54,305 nt of DNA from Acetobacteraceae bacterium (GTDB taxonomy: Bacteria > Pseudomonadota > Alphaproteobacteria > Acetobacterales > Acetobacteraceae). Position 1 is the stretch's first letter. Each line of letters opens with the position of its first letter. Both the position numbers and the translations under genes were made by a program. The notes under the pieces were generated by a model. That model made no database searches. It was not told where the DNA came from and was given only the letters and a program-made list of their open reading frames with translations. Of the stretch, positions 14,578 to 24,407 are shown in pieces. Location: the NCBI GenBank assembly GCA_021732665.1, contig JAKFUL010000029.1, positions 1 through 54,305 of the forward strand, given 5' to 3'.

Positions 14578-16663
14578 CATGGCGGAAGAGGCGCTGCCGG
14601 GCACCGGCATCACGCCCGAGCATTTCTGGGCGCAATACGCCGCCATCCTGGCTGATCTCGGCCCGAGGAACGCCGCCCTTCTGGCCGTCCGCGACGCGCT
14701 TCAGATGAAGATCGACGCCTGGCACCGCGCCTTTCCCACCCGCCCGGTCAATGCCGAGGCTTACACCCGCTTCCTGCGCGAAATCGGCTATCTGCTGCCA
14801 GAGGGCGAGGATTTCGCCGTGGACACGGCCTTCGTCGATGACGAAATCGCCCGCATCGCCGGCCCACAGCTCGTCGTGCCCACCTCCAATGCCCGCTTCG
14901 CGCTGAACGCCGCCAATGCGCGATGGGGCAGCCTGTATGACGCGCTCTACGGCACCGACGCGATCGCCGGCCCGCGCAAGCCCGGCTACGACGTGGCGCG
15001 CGGCGCCGAGGTCATCGCCTATGCCCGGCAGGTGCTGGACGATATCGCGCCGCTGGAAGCCGGCAGCCATGCCGATGCGCATTTCTACGAGCTGCATGGC
15101 AACGCGCTGGCGGTGAAGCTGGACAGCGGCAGCGTGGGCCTGAAGGATCCGGCGCAATTCGTGGGCTACACCGGCGAGGCCAGCGCGCCCCGCACCATCC
15201 TGCTGAAGCACAACGGGTTGCATGCCGAGATCGTGATCGACCGCGGCCACCCCATTGGCAGCACCGACCCGGCGGGCGTGGCCGACCTGGTGCTGGAATC
15301 GGCGCTGACCACCATCCAGGATTGCGAGGACAGCGTGGCCGCGGTGGACGCGGCCGACAAGGTGCTGGTCTATCGCAACTGGCTGGGCCTGATGAACGGC
15401 ACGCTGGAAGCGAGCTTCGAGAAGGGCGGGAAGACGATGACACGGCGGCTGAACGCCGACCGCGTCTTCACCACGCCCGAGGGCGGCACGCTGACCCTGC
15501 ATGGCCGTTCGGTGATGCTGGTGCGCAATGTCGGCCACCACATGATGACCGATGCGGTGAAGCTGGGCGGTGCCGAGACGGCCGAGACCATCCTGGACGC
15601 GATGTGCACCGTGGCGATCGCGCTGCATGACGTGAAGGCACAGCGCAATTCCCGCCAGGGCAGCGTCTATATCGTCAAGCCCAAGATGCATGGCCCCGAT
15701 GAGGTCGCCTGGGCCAATGAGTTGTTCGCGCGCATCGAGGACGCCTTCGGCGTGGCGCGCAACACGCTGAAGATGGGGATCATGGATGAGGAGCGCCGGA
15801 CGACGGTGAACCTCAAGGCCTGCATCCGCGCCGCGAAGCACCGCGTGGCCTTCATCAACACCGGCTTCCTGGACCGCACCGGTGACGAGATCCACACCTC
15901 GATGGAAGCCGGCGCCATGATCCGCAAGAACGACATGCGCGGCACGGCCTGGATCAAGGCGTATGAGGATTGGAACGTCGATGTCGGCCTGATCTGCGGG
16001 TTGCAGGGCCATGCCCAGATCGGCAAGGGCATGTGGGCGATGCCCGATGCCATGGCCGCGATGCTGGAGCAGAAGGTCGGCCACCCCCGCGCCGGCGCCA
16101 ACACCGCCTGGGTCCCCAGCCCCACCGCCGCCACGCTGCACGCGCTGCACTACCACAAGGTGGACGTCATGGCCCGCCAGGCCGAGCTGAAGGCCGGCGG
16201 CCGCCGCGCCCTGCTGGCCGATATCCTGACCGTGCCGGTGGCGGAGAACACCAACTGGGAACCCGCCGCTTTGCAACAGGAGCTGGACAACAATGCCCAG
16301 GGCATCCTCGGCTACGTGGTGCGCTGGATCGACCAGGGTGTCGGCTGCTCCAAGGTGCCGGACATCAACAATGTCGGGCTGATGGAGGACCGCGCCACGC
16401 TGCGGATTTCCGCCCAGCACATCGCCAACTGGCTGAAGCATGGCGTGGTGACGCAGGCGCAGGTGATGGAGACCATGAAGCGCATGGCCGCCGTGGTGGA
16501 CGGCCAGAATGCCGGCGATGCCGCCTATACGCCCATGGCGCCGGGCTTCGATGGCGTGGCCTTCAAGGCGGCGGTGGAACTGGTGTTGCAGGGCGCGACG
16601 CAGCCCAATGGCTACACCGAATTCATCCTCACGGCGCGGCGGCGGGAAGCGAAGGCTGCCTGA
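14531..16663 (+). CDS. glcB: Malate synthase G
   Basis: Condenses glyoxylate with acetyl-CoA to malate; in bacteria with GlcB this supports growth on glycolate/glyoxylate or C2 compounds. It has 710 residues, typical of the monomeric G isoform. Recognisable motifs include EALPGTGI near the N-terminus, [32 protein letters not shown] with the catalytic Glu, [17 protein letters not shown] and [21 protein letters not shown]. The ATG at 14531 aligns best with the family; a TTG at 14519 is in frame. No glcDEF or isocitrate lyase gene is nearby. Confidence 0.95.
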   Translation: MVEISGLQVADELAAFMAEEALPGTGITPEHFWAQYAAILADLGPRNAALLAVRDALQMKIDAWHRAFPTRPVNAEAYTRFLREIGYLLPEGEDFAVDTAFVDDEIARIAGPQLVVPTSNARFALNAANARWGSLYDALYGTDAIAGPRKPGYDVARGAEVIAYARQVLDDIAPLEAGSHADAHFYELHGNALAVKLDSGSVGLKDPAQFVGYTGEASAPRTILLKHNGLHAEIVIDRGHPIGSTDPAGVADLVLESALTTIQDCEDSVAAVDAADKVLVYRNWLGLMNGTLEASFEKGGKTMTRRLNADRVFTTPEGGTLTLHGRSVMLVRNVGHHMMTDAVKLGGAETAETILDAMCTVAIALHDVKAQRNSRQGSVYIVKPKMHGPDEVAWANELFARIEDAFGVARNTLKMGIMDEERRTTVNLKACIRAAKHRVAFINTGFLDRTGDEIHTSMEAGAMIRKNDMRGTAWIKAYEDWNVDVGLICGLQGHAQIGKGMWAMPDAMAAMLEQKVGHPRAGANTAWVPSPTAATLHALHYHKVDVMARQAELKAGGRRALLADILTVPVAENTNWEPAALQQELDNNAQGILGYVVRWIDQGVGCSKVPDINNVGLMEDRATLRISAQHIANWLKHGVVTQAQVMETMKRMAAVVDGQNAGDAAYTPMAPGFDGVAFKAAVELVLQGATQPNGYTEFILTARRREAKAA

Positions 16664-16721
16664 ACCGTCGGCCGGCACGCTGGCGGCCCGCGGTTAGGGT
16701 AGGCTGCGGATGGCGGTGATT

Positions 16722-16795
16722 TGGCTGGGGAACCTGGATTCGAACCAAGACTGTCCGAGTCAGAGTCGGAAGTTCTACCGTTAAACTATTCCCCA
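16722..16795 (-). tRNA. tRNA-Gln (anticodon CTG)
   Basis: A full cloverleaf on the minus strand. The acceptor arm TGGGGAA pairs with TTCCCCA, followed by discriminator G and an encoded CCA. The anticodon stem TCCGA/TCGGA encloses the loop CTCTGAC, giving anticodon CTG. The T loop is GGTTCGAATCC-like. 74 nt including CCA. Confidence 0.95.
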
Positions 16796-16807
16796 ACGGC
16801 GATGCGG

Positions 16808-16836
16808 CTTATAAGCCCGGGCCCGACGGACCGCAA
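16808..16836 (-). promoter_or_regulatory. Probable sigma-70 promoter for tRNA-Gln
   Basis: On the minus strand, TTGCGG (16836-16831), a 17-bp spacer and TATAAG (16813-16808) lie 13 bp upstream of the tRNA 5' end. This is the right distance for a short leader. Confidence 0.5.
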
Positions 16837-16948
16837 CCTGCGCGGGCGACCAAGTTTTTCCTTGCCCGTTCCATGCCTCTGCCCGAACATGACGATGTTG
16901 TGGCACAGCTGGGTGCCGCGTCCTGCCGTGATGGAGGTGTTGCCGAAA

Positions 16949-18046
16949 ATGGCTGATGGCGCTCTCCCCCTGGATGCGCTTCCCAGTGTGGCCCGGATGC
17001 CCGAGGCCGCGCAGGGCATCGTCATGCCCGGCGCGCCGCTCCCCCACCGCGCGCCGCGCCGTGAGCCGATGTTCTATGCCGCGCTCGACCTGGGCACGAA
17101 CAATTGCCGCCTGCTCGTGGGCGCGCCAACCCAGAACGGCTTCCGGGTGGTGGACAGCTTCAGCCGCATCGTGCGCCTGGGCGAGGGCCTGGCCGCCACC
17201 GGCCGGCTGAGCCAGGCCGCCATGGACCGCGCCGTGGACGCGCTCTCGGCCTGCGCCGACAAGCTTGCCCGCCGCCGCATGCGCGGCTTCTCGGCGGTCG
17301 CCACCGAGGCCTGCCGCCGCGCCGCCAACGGCCCGGAATTCCTCGCCCGCGTGGCCGCCGAAACGGGTATCACCCCGCGCATCATCGGCGGGCGGGAGGA
17401 GGCGCAATTGGCGCTGGCCAGCTGCGCGCCCCTGCTGACCCATGGCGACCGCCGGGCCATCCTGTTCGACATCGGCGGCGGCAGCACGGAAATCGCCTGG
17501 GTGCGCCTGCCGCCGCCAGGCGCGCATGGCACGGAGCCCATCCTCTCCGGCACCATCTCCATCCCCGTGGGCGTCGTCACCCTGGCCGAAAGGGCGGGCG
17601 AGAGCTGTTTCACGCGCGAGGGCTTCGAGGCGGTGCGCGACGAGGTCGCTGAAAAACTCCGGGCCTTCGACGCGGTACACTGCATCGCCCAGGAGATCCG
17701 CCAGGGCGGGGTGCGGCTGATCGGCACCTCCGGCACCGTCACCACGCTCGCGGGCACGGTACTCGACCTGCCACGCTACCGCCGGCAATGGGTGGATGGT
17801 GTGTGCCTCGACGCCGAGGAAGCTGACGCGGCGCTGGAAAAACTCTTTTGCATGGGCCGGGAAGGCCTGGCGAACCACCCCTGCATTGGGCCGGAGCGGG
17901 CCGACTTCGTGCTGCCCGGTTGCGCCGTCTACGCCGCCATCCGCCATGTCTGGCCGGTGCAGCGCCTGACGGTGGCCGATCGCGGGCTGCGCGAGGGCAT
18001 GCTGCTGAAGCTGATTCAGGCTGACCGTGCCATGGGGCGGTGGTGA
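16949..18046 (+). CDS. Ppx/GppA family exopolyphosphatase/pppGpp phosphatase
   Basis: The ATG at 16949 has GGAGGTG 9 nt upstream and gives 365 residues. The ASKHA fold is clear: phosphate-1 motif ALDLGTNNCRLLVG (about residue 44), the catalytic region ATEACRRA, phosphate-2 motif FDIGGGSTEIAW, and GTSGTVTTLAG. It hydrolyses polyphosphate and/or pppGpp in the cytoplasm. It lacks the long C-terminal domain of E. coli Ppx, as usual in alphaproteobacteria, so the substrate cannot be fixed. The frame is open upstream to 16721 across the antisense of tRNA-Gln; those starts were rejected. Confidence 0.88.
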   Translation: MADGALPLDALPSVARMPEAAQGIVMPGAPLPHRAPRREPMFYAALDLGTNNCRLLVGAPTQNGFRVVDSFSRIVRLGEGLAATGRLSQAAMDRAVDALSACADKLARRRMRGFSAVATEACRRAANGPEFLARVAAETGITPRIIGGREEAQLALASCAPLLTHGDRRAILFDIGGGSTEIAWVRLPPPGAHGTEPILSGTISIPVGVVTLAERAGESCFTREGFEAVRDEVAEKLRAFDAVHCIAQEIRQGGVRLIGTSGTVTTLAGTVLDLPRYRRQWVDGVCLDAEEADAALEKLFCMGREGLANHPCIGPERADFVLPGCAVYAAIRHVWPVQRLTVADRGLREGMLLKLIQADRAMGRW

Positions 18047-18070
18047 CGGCGGGCACCTGGCCTCCCGGGC

Positions 18071-18871
18071 TCAGTCGAACTCAACCAGGTCCCGATAGGC
18101 GTGCCATGTCGCATGCGCGATCAGCGGCATGGCCAGTGCCAGGCCCAGGAAGAACGGGACCAGCGCCAGCCCGGTGAACAGCACGATCAGCCCGGCCCAG
18201 AGCGCCATGGGCTTGGGATTCTCCATCACCGCCTGGATCGAGACCGTCACTGCCTCCAGGAAACTCACCTCGCGATCCACCAGCATGGGGATGGAGATGG
18301 CGCAGGTGGCGAAGGTCCCCAGGGCCAGCACGGCGCCGAAGCCGGTGCCGATCACCAGGAAGGGCAGCAACTGGCCTGACTGCAGCATCCGCCATGGCAA
18401 CTCCTCCAGGCTGGGCGCGAAATTCAGCCCGAAGAACAGCGCGAAGAGGAGTCCGGCCACCCGCACCCAGAACAGGTTGATGAGCAGCAGCATGGCGCCG
18501 ATCATCGCCAGCTGGGTGCCGTTGCGGCGGAAACCCCCCATCGCCTCATCCAGGCTGGTGCTCTGCCCGGCCGCCTGCCGCCGGCTTACCTCATAAAGCC
18601 CCGCCGCCAGCAGCGGCGCCAGCATGAAGAAGCCGGCCACCGCCGGCAGGACGGCCCAGGCCAGGCCCAGTTCCAGCATCACCCAGGTCAGCACCCAGCC
18701 GAACAGCGCCAGCGCGCCGCCATAGGTGAAGCCCACCGCCTTGTTGGCCATCAGATCCCGCCAGCCCAAAGTGAGCCAGACCCAGGGGCGGTCGGTGGCG
18801 ACATGGCGGATTTTTCGCCGGCGGGCCGGCAATGGGGCGATATCGGCGTCGGGCGCGGCGGCGTCTGTCAT
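18071..18871 (-). CDS. DUF2189 domain inner-membrane protein
   Basis: 266 residues with about six hydrophobic segments after a basic N-terminus ([24 protein letters not shown]). The pattern RKI..V....PW.WL..GW.DL.A is typical of DUF2189 proteins. The ATG at 18871 has GGAAAG 6 nt upstream; a start at 18910 would lack this. It is divergent from ccoN across an FNR box, so it may respond to oxygen as well. Function is unknown; proteins of this family are often near terminal oxidase genes in alphaproteobacteria. Confidence 0.8.
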   Translation of the reverse strand: MTDAAAPDADIAPLPARRRKIRHVATDRPWVWLTLGWRDLMANKAVGFTYGGALALFGWVLTWVMLELGLAWAVLPAVAGFFMLAPLLAAGLYEVSRRQAAGQSTSLDEAMGGFRRNGTQLAMIGAMLLLINLFWVRVAGLLFALFFGLNFAPSLEELPWRMLQSGQLLPFLVIGTGFGAVLALGTFATCAISIPMLVDREVSFLEAVTVSIQAVMENPKPMALWAGLIVLFTGLALVPFFLGLALAMPLIAHATWHAYRDLVEFD

Positions 18872-18927
18872 GGAACGCTTTCCGAAGGTTTCGGCACGCA
18901 GTGTAACCATACCATGCGCGGCGTTGT

Positions 18928-18941
18928 TTGATCCATGTCAA
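18928..18941 (+). promoter_or_regulatory. FNR/FixK-type anaerobox upstream of ccoN
   Basis: TTGATCCATGTCAA matches TTGATnnnnATCAA at 9 of 10 informative positions. Its centre is 61 bp before the ccoN ATG and 63 bp from the divergent DUF2189 start. This fits a class II FNR promoter with the transcript starting near 18976. The FNR-family gene at 27147 is the obvious candidate regulator. Confidence 0.82.
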
Positions 18942-18995
18942 GGACGCTGTCGGGGCACTCGCCTCTACTGCCTTCGTGCAGAGGAGAGCGGCCGC

Positions 18996-20441
18996 ATGCC
19001 ATCGCGCAGCGAAATGACCTATGTGGAGGCACCGATCCGGGCCTTCGCCGTCGCCACCATGTTCTGGGGGGTGGTGGGGTTCCTGATGGGGGTGCTCATC
19101 GCCTCGCAACTCGCGTGGCCCCTGCTGAACCTGGACCTGCCCTGGACCAGCTTCGGCCGGCTGCGCCCCGTGCATACCTCGGCGGTGATCTTCGCCTTCG
19201 GCGGCAATGCGCTGCTCTGCACCTCGCTCTACATCGTCCAGCGCACCTGCCGCGCCAGGCTGTTCGGCGGCAATGACATGGGCTGGTTCCTGTTCTGGGG
19301 CTACCAGTTCTTCATCGTCTCGGCGGCACTCGGCTATGTGCTCGGCGTCACCCAGGGCAAGGAATATGCCGAGCCGGAGTGGTATGTGGACCTCTGGCTG
19401 ACCCTGGTCTGGGTCGCCTACCTCGTCGCCTTCGCCGGCACGATCGTGAAGCGCGAGGAGCCGCATATCTATGTGGCCAACTGGTTCTTCCTCGCCTTCA
19501 TCATCACCGTGGCCATGCTGCACATCGTCAACAACCTGGCCTTGCCGGTGGGCGATGGCTCCTCGCATTCCTACGGCCTGGCCGCCGGCGTGCAGAACGC
19601 CATGATCCAGTGGTGGTATGGCCACAACGCCGTGGGCTTCTTCCTCACCGCCGGGTTCCTGGGCATGATGTACTACTTCATCCCGAAACAGGCGAACCGC
19701 CCGGTCTATTCCTACCGTCTCTCGATCGTCCATTTCTGGTCGCTGATCTTCCTCTACATCTGGGCCGGGCCGCACCACCTTTTCTATACCGCGCTGCCGG
19801 ACTGGGCGCAGACGCTGGGCATGGTGTTCTCGGTGATGCTGTGGATGCCGAGCTGGGGCGGGATGATCAACGGGATCATGACGCTCTCCGGCGCCTGGGA
19901 CAAACTTCGCACCGACCCGGGCCTGCGGTTTTCGGTCACCGCCGTCGGCTTCTACGGCATGAGCACCTTCGAGGGGCCGGTCATGTCCATCCGCGCGGTG
20001 AACGCGCTGAGCCACTACACCGACTGGACCATCGGCCATGTGCATTCCGGTGCCATGGGCTGGGTCGGCTTCATCACCTTCGGCGCGCTGTACTGGCTGT
20101 TTCCGGTGCTGTGGAAGAAGAAGGGGCTGTATTCCACCCGCCTGGCCGATTGGCACTTCTGGATCGCGACGCTCGGCATCGTTCTCTACATCACCGCGAT
20201 GTGGGTCAGCGGCATCATGCAGGGGCTGATGTGGCGGGCCTATGACGAGAATGGTTTCCTGCAATACAGCTTCATCGAAACCGTCGCCGCCATGCACCCC
20301 TACTACGTCATTCGCTGGCTGGGGGGCGTGCTGTACCTGAGCGGCGCGCTGATCATGGCCTTCAATCTCTACAAGACCGTCACCCAGGTGGAGGGCAGCC
20401 AGCCCGCCGCCGCACCTGCCAACGCCCTGGCGGCGGAATAG
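18996..20441 (+). CDS. ccoN: cbb3-type cytochrome c oxidase subunit I
   Basis: The catalytic subunit of the high-affinity cbb3 terminal oxidase; it reduces O2 to water in the inner membrane and pumps protons. 481 residues and about 12 transmembrane helices. The haem/CuB ligands are visible: the low-spin haem His in [28 protein letters not shown] with the CuB His, GPHHLFYTA with two more CuB His, and [14 protein letters not shown] with the haem b3 and b ligands. The ATG has GAGGAGAG 7 nt upstream. It is first in ccoNOQP behind an FNR box. Confidence 0.97.
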   Translation: MPSRSEMTYVEAPIRAFAVATMFWGVVGFLMGVLIASQLAWPLLNLDLPWTSFGRLRPVHTSAVIFAFGGNALLCTSLYIVQRTCRARLFGGNDMGWFLFWGYQFFIVSAALGYVLGVTQGKEYAEPEWYVDLWLTLVWVAYLVAFAGTIVKREEPHIYVANWFFLAFIITVAMLHIVNNLALPVGDGSSHSYGLAAGVQNAMIQWWYGHNAVGFFLTAGFLGMMYYFIPKQANRPVYSYRLSIVHFWSLIFLYIWAGPHHLFYTALPDWAQTLGMVFSVMLWMPSWGGMINGIMTLSGAWDKLRTDPGLRFSVTAVGFYGMSTFEGPVMSIRAVNALSHYTDWTIGHVHSGAMGWVGFITFGALYWLFPVLWKKKGLYSTRLADWHFWIATLGIVLYITAMWVSGIMQGLMWRAYDENGFLQYSFIETVAAMHPYYVIRWLGGVLYLSGALIMAFNLYKTVTQVEGSQPAAAPANALAAE

Positions 20442-20453
20442 GGGACCCCAAAG

Positions 20454-21185
20454 ATGTTCAAGAAATTCTCCCACGGGCCGATCGAGCGCAACGTGCTGAT
20501 CCTGGGCGTGCTCACGCTCATCACCGTCTCGCTGGGCGGCCTGGCCCAGATCGTGCCGCTCTTCACCATCGAGAGCACGATCGAGCGGGTGGCGGGCATC
20601 CGCCCCTACACGCCGCTCGAACTCATGGGCCGCGACATCTATGTGCGCGAGGGCTGCTACGCCTGCCACAGCCAGATGATCCGCCCCTTCCGCGACGAGG
20701 CGGAGCGCTACGGCCACTACTCGCTGGCGGCCGAGAGCATCTATGACCGCCCCTTCCAATGGGGCAGCAAGCGCACGGGGCCGGACCTGGCGCGCGTCGG
20801 CGGCCGCTACTCCGACGATTGGCAGGCGGCGCATCTGCGCAGCCCGCGCGACCTGGTGCCGGACAGCATCATGCCGCCCTACTCCTTCCTGGACCGGCCG
20901 CTGGACGCCGCCCGGGTGCCGGCCTCCCTGCGTGCCCAACAGCGCCTGGGCGTGCCCTACTCCGACGAGCACGTGGCCCAGGCGATGGCCGACCTGCGCA
21001 CCCAGGCCGACCCGGACGCCGACCCCACCGCCTTCAACCGGCGCTACCCGCGCGCGCGGCAGGGCGTGTTCGACGGCAACCCGCGGCAGCTGACCGAGAT
21101 GGACGCCCTCGTCGCCTATCTGCAAATGCTCGGCACGCTGGTGCAGTTCCGCGACGTCACCCCCGAACAACTTCGGCAGCAGTGA
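20454..21185 (+). CDS. ccoO: cbb3-type cytochrome c oxidase subunit II
   Basis: Membrane-anchored monohaem cytochrome c that passes electrons to CcoN. 243 residues: one N-terminal transmembrane helix (about 14-37), then the haem motif [13 protein letters not shown], with the Met ligand probably in [10 protein letters not shown]. It starts 12 bp after ccoN. The length matches the family. Confidence 0.96.
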   Translation: MFKKFSHGPIERNVLILGVLTLITVSLGGLAQIVPLFTIESTIERVAGIRPYTPLELMGRDIYVREGCYACHSQMIRPFRDEAERYGHYSLAAESIYDRPFQWGSKRTGPDLARVGGRYSDDWQAAHLRSPRDLVPDSIMPPYSFLDRPLDAARVPASLRAQQRLGVPYSDEHVAQAMADLRTQADPDADPTAFNRRYPRARQGVFDGNPRQLTEMDALVAYLQMLGTLVQFRDVTPEQLRQQ

Positions 21186-21193
21186 GAACCGCC

Positions 21194-21346
21194 ATGGAAA
21201 TTTCGCAATATCAATGGATTTTCTCCACGCTCTGGGTGACGTGGTTCTTCATCCTGTTCACCGCGATCCTGGTCTGGGTGCTGCGGCCGTCGCGCCGCAG
21301 GGCGATGAACGACGCCGCACAGATCCCCTTCCGCGAGCAGGACTGA
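21194..21346 (+). CDS. ccoQ: cbb3-type oxidase subunit CcoQ
   Basis: A 50-residue single-helix protein (hydrophobic about residues 12-31, then RPSRRR). CcoQ/FixQ stabilises the oxidase complex, especially under oxygen. It is placed between ccoO and ccoP as in most cco operons, 8 bp after ccoO and 4 bp before ccoP. Confidence 0.88.
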   Translation: MEISQYQWIFSTLWVTWFFILFTAILVWVLRPSRRRAMNDAAQIPFREQD

Positions 21347-21350
21347 CGCC

Positions 21351-22217
21351 ATGGCCCTCAAGATCGAGAAAGACGCCGTCTCCGGCACCGACACCACCGG
21401 CCATGAATGGGATGGCTTGCGCGAACTCAACACGCCGCTGCCGCTGTGGTGGCTCTACACCTGGTATGCCTGCATCGCCTTCGCCGCGGTCTGGGTGGTG
21501 CTCTACCCGGCACTGCCGATCTCCGGCGCCACCGGGCTGCTCGGCTACACCGCCCGCGGCGCGCTGCCGGCGCAACTCGCGGCCGAAAACGCGGCGCGCG
21601 AACCCATGCGGGCCCGGATCCGCGCCGCCACCCCCGAAGCCATTGCGGCCGACCCCACGCTGCGCGCCTTCGCGGTGGCCGGCGGGCGCATCGCCTTCGC
21701 CAACAACTGCGCCGCCTGCCACGGCGCCGGCGGCCAGGGCGCCACCGGCGGCTATCCCAGCCTGGCCGATGACGACTGGCTGTGGGGCGGCGAACTGGCC
21801 GATATCCACACCACCATCACCCACGGCATCCGCAACCAGGACAGCGAGGAAGCACGCCTCTCGGCCATGCCGGTCTTCGGCTCGGGCATCCTGACCACGG
21901 CACAAATCCGCGACGTGACCGAACACGTCCTGTCGCTGACCCAGCGCGCCACCGACCCAGCCGCCGCCACCCGCGGCGCCGCTGTCTTCACCGAGAACTG
22001 CGCCTCCTGCCACGGCGAGAACGGCGCCGGAAACCCGCAATTCGGCGCGCCCAACCTCTCCGACCAGATCTGGCTGCATGGCCGCGAACGCGCCCAGATC
22101 ATGGCCTACATCACCGCGCCGCGCATGGGCGTGATGCCCGCCTTCTCCGGCCGCCTGGACCCGGCGATGATCAACATGCTCACGGTGTACGTGCATACGC
22201 TGGGCGGCGGGCGTTGA
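21351..22217 (+). CDS. ccoP: cbb3-type cytochrome c oxidase subunit III
   Basis: Dihaem membrane cytochrome c, the entry point for electrons from the bc1 complex via soluble cytochrome c. 288 residues: N-terminal DGLRELNTPLPLWWLYTWYACIAFA with the conserved NTPLPxWW and a transmembrane helix, then two haem motifs NNCAACHGAGG and ENCASCHGENG, each followed by a Met ligand region (SAMPVFG, GVMPAFSG). Confidence 0.96.
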   Translation: MALKIEKDAVSGTDTTGHEWDGLRELNTPLPLWWLYTWYACIAFAAVWVVLYPALPISGATGLLGYTARGALPAQLAAENAAREPMRARIRAATPEAIAADPTLRAFAVAGGRIAFANNCAACHGAGGQGATGGYPSLADDDWLWGGELADIHTTITHGIRNQDSEEARLSAMPVFGSGILTTAQIRDVTEHVLSLTQRATDPAAATRGAAVFTENCASCHGENGAGNPQFGAPNLSDQIWLHGRERAQIMAYITAPRMGVMPAFSGRLDPAMINMLTVYVHTLGGGR

Positions 22218-22237
22218 TGGTGGTGGTGAGCGTGGCC

Positions 22238-22264
22238 CTGGGTGAAGGCTCTGCCTTCCCCCAG
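22238..22264. repeat. Hairpin 1 between ccoP and ccoG
   Basis: CTGGG TGAAGGC, loop TCT, GCCTTCC CCCAG: a 12-bp stem with one mismatch, starting 20 bp after the ccoP stop. It could cap and protect the ccoNOQP message. Similar GC-rich stems are common interspersed elements in this type of genome, but dispersion cannot be checked here. Confidence 0.5.
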
Positions 22265-22310
22265 ACCCCCATCCGCCAAAGGCCGAAATGCCCTTGGAAC
22301 CCAGAAATTT

Positions 22311-22385
22311 ATCGGAGGGTGAGGGAGGGGGCGGACGGTCCCGCTGGACCTGCGATCGCGCCGGCCCCCTCCCTCACCCTCCGAT
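22311..22385. repeat. 22-bp perfect inverted repeat (hairpin 2) between ccoP and ccoG
   Basis: Arms 22311-22332 and 22364-22385 (ATCGGAGGGTGAGGGAGG...) are perfect reverse complements over 22 bp with a 31-nt loop. This is the longest perfect palindrome noticed in the window. There is no U-tract. It looks like a REP/MITE-type intergenic palindrome or an RNA-processing stem separating the structural ccoNOQP genes from the assembly genes. Confidence 0.7.
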
Positions 22386-22434
22386 CAGAACGCGGTCCAG
22401 GAGCCCGTCGGCTCCTGGTGGGTGGGGGTACGGG

Positions 22435-22451
22435 GGAGGGCAAAGCCCTCC
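22435..22451. repeat. Hairpin 3 upstream of ccoG
   Basis: GGAGGGC, loop AAA, GCCCTCC: a perfect 7-bp stem ending 25 bp before the ccoG ATG. It could influence ccoG translation. No FNR box is seen in this 259-bp gap, so ccoG is probably reached by read-through or an unrecognised promoter. Confidence 0.4.
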
Positions 22452-22476
22452 TCCGGGCAGCGCTCGGCACCTCGCC

Positions 22477-23937
22477 ATGAACGCCGTCACCCCGCCCTCG
22501 CTCTACGCCGCCCATGCCAAGGTGCAGCCGCGTGCCGTGACCGGCCGTGTGCGCAGTGTGAAGTGGGCTGTGCTGATCGTGTTGCTGGGGTTGTATTACG
22601 TGGCGCCCTGGTTGCGGTGGGATCGTGGGCCGGGGGTTCCGGATCAGGCGATTCTGGTTGATGTCGCGCATGCCCGGCTGTTTTTCTTCTGGATCGAGTT
22701 GTGGCCGCAGGAGGTGTATTTCCTCACCGGCGCCTTGGTGCTCGGCGCCATCGGCTTGTTCGCCGTCACGTCGTTGTTCGGGCGGGTGTGGTGTGGGTTC
22801 ACCTGTCCGCAGACGGTCTGGACCGATTTGTTCATGTGGGTGGAGCGGCGGATCGAGGGTGACCGCAATGCCCGGATCAAGCTCGATGCCGAGCCCTGGA
22901 GCCCGCGCAAGCGGCGCCTGAAGTTCTACAAGCATGCGGCCTGGATCGGCGTGGCGATGGCCACCGGCGGCGCCTGGATCATGTATTTCAACGACGCGCC
23001 GACCATCGCCTGGCAGATGCTGACGGGCCAGGCCGGCCTCACCGTCTATTTCTTCTTCGGGCTGTTCACGCTCACGACCTACACGCTGGCCGGTTTCGCG
23101 CGCGAGCAGGTCTGCATCTACATGTGCCCCTGGCCGCGTTTCCAGGGTGCCATGCTCGATGACCAGTCGCTGGTGGTGACCTATCGCGACTGGCGGGGCG
23201 AGCCGCGCGGCAAGCTGAAGGAGGAGGGGCATGGGGATTGCGTCGATTGCGGCGCCTGCGTGCATGTCTGCCCCACCGGCATCGATATCCGCGAGGGGCA
23301 GCAATTGCCCTGCATCGGCTGCGGGCTATGCGTGGATGCCTGCAACGAGGTCATGCGCAAGGTTGACCGGCCGCAGGGGCTGATCGGCTTCGAGACGCTG
23401 GGCAATCTGGCAGCCAGCCAGGCCGCCGCGGCTGTTCATGCGCCCGGGCCGGCCAGGCTTGCCGCCAGCATGGCGGCGCGCCGCTTTCCGCGGCTGCTGC
23501 GGCCCAGGGTGTTGGTGTATGGCGCGGTGCTGTCGGTCGTGATGGCGGTGATGGCCGGTGCCTTCATGTTCCGCGACACGCTCTCGGTCTCGGTGTTGCG
23601 GGACCGCGCGCCGCTGTTCGTGCAGCTTTCCGATGGCGGGGTGCGCAATGCCTTCACCATCAAGATCGTCAACAAGACGCGCGAGGTGGCCAGCTATGCC
23701 CTGGTGCTGGAGGGTGCGCCGGGTGTCGGCATCCTGGCCCAGGGGGCCGAGGCGGATGCGCAGGGCCGCCCGCTGCTGACCACACGCGCCGATGGCATCA
23801 CCGAATGGCGGGTGCTCGCCACCGTACCGGCCGGGCTGCGGCTGCCGGCGAACCAAGCCATCTCCTTCCACCTGCATGACGCAGGCGGTCATGACGTCGC
23901 CCATGCCCGCAGCGTCCTCCTGGGGCCCAGGCCATGA
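22477..23937 (+). CDS. ccoG: Cytochrome c oxidase accessory protein CcoG (FixG/RdxA)
   Basis: 486-residue membrane ferredoxin-like protein that reduces Cu(II) for CuB assembly of the cbb3 oxidase. N-terminal hydrophobic helices, WCGFTCPQTVW, then two 4Fe-4S clusters CVDCGACVHVCPTGID and CIGCGLCVDACNEV (about residues 250-290), and a periplasmic Ig-like C-terminal domain. The ATG at 22477 matches the family start; longer in-frame starts run into the palindrome region and were rejected. It overlaps ccoH as ATGA. Confidence 0.94.
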   Translation: MNAVTPPSLYAAHAKVQPRAVTGRVRSVKWAVLIVLLGLYYVAPWLRWDRGPGVPDQAILVDVAHARLFFFWIELWPQEVYFLTGALVLGAIGLFAVTSLFGRVWCGFTCPQTVWTDLFMWVERRIEGDRNARIKLDAEPWSPRKRRLKFYKHAAWIGVAMATGGAWIMYFNDAPTIAWQMLTGQAGLTVYFFFGLFTLTTYTLAGFAREQVCIYMCPWPRFQGAMLDDQSLVVTYRDWRGEPRGKLKEEGHGDCVDCGACVHVCPTGIDIREGQQLPCIGCGLCVDACNEVMRKVDRPQGLIGFETLGNLAASQAAAAVHAPGPARLAASMAARRFPRLLRPRVLVYGAVLSVVMAVMAGAFMFRDTLSVSVLRDRAPLFVQLSDGGVRNAFTIKIVNKTREVASYALVLEGAPGVGILAQGAEADAQGRPLLTTRADGITEWRVLATVPAGLRLPANQAISFHLHDAGGHDVAHARSVLLGPRP

Positions 23938-24407
23938 ATGTGAGCGAAAACTTCGACCCGCGGCGCGGCCGGTGGATCCCCTGGGTCTTCGTCGGCCTGA
24001 TGGGCCTGGTCGTGGTGGTGAACGGGGTGATGGTGATCCTGGCGCTCAGCACCTTCACCGGCATCACCACGCCCCGCCCCTATGACCGCGGCCGCACCTA
24101 CAATGACGTGCTGGAGGAGGCGGCCAGGCAGGAGGCGCTGGGCTGGCAGCCACAGGTGGAATTCGTCGGCCGCGAGCTGCGCGTGCGGGTGCGCGATGCC
24201 GCGGGCGCCCCGGTGCAGGGCCGGCTGGGCGGTGTTTTGCAACGCCCGCTGGCGCGTGACGCCCTGCCGCTGGAGTTCCGCCCCGCCGGCCTGGGCGTCT
24301 GGGTGGCCGAGATCACCCCGCCGCTGCCCGGCCAGTGGGAGGCCCGGCTGATCCTGCATGGCCGCGAGGGCGCGCTGGAAATCCGTCAGCGGATCATGGC
24401 GCCGTGA
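23934..24407 (+). CDS. ccoH: FixH/CcoH family oxidase assembly protein
   Basis: 157 residues: a basic N-terminus RRGRWIPWVFVG, one transmembrane helix (about 14-36) and a periplasmic domain with DVLEEAARQEALGW. CcoH is required for stable CcoN/CcoO/CcoP assembly. It overlaps ccoG (ATGA) and ccoI (GTGA), so translation is coupled. Confidence 0.9.
   Translation: MNVSENFDPRRGRWIPWVFVGLMGLVVVVNGVMVILALSTFTGITTPRPYDRGRTYNDVLEEAARQEALGWQPQVEFVGRELRVRVRDAAGAPVQGRLGGVLQRPLARDALPLEFRPAGLGVWVAEITPPLPGQWEARLILHGREGALEIRQRIMAP

Noticed and set aside
13946..16678. 910-codon open frame on the minus strand opposite terB and malate synthase
   Set aside because: Shadow frame; the plus-strand malate synthase is intact over its full length and no ribosome site or family motif supports the reverse.
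16721..16948. Open frame extending the Ppx/GppA gene upstream through the tRNA-Gln region
   Set aside because: This part is antisense to the tRNA and its promoter; the ATG at 16949 has a proper ribosome site and the family motifs begin after it.
20369..20599. Short minus-strand frame across ccoN-ccoO
   Set aside because: No ribosome site, and it covers two coding ends; nothing supports expression.
18591..21170. Very long open frame on the minus strand opposite ccoN/ccoO (859 codons)
   Set aside because: It is a shadow of codon-biased GC-rich genes; the composition is low-complexity His/Gly/Asp with no domain, and both true genes on the plus strand are unambiguous.
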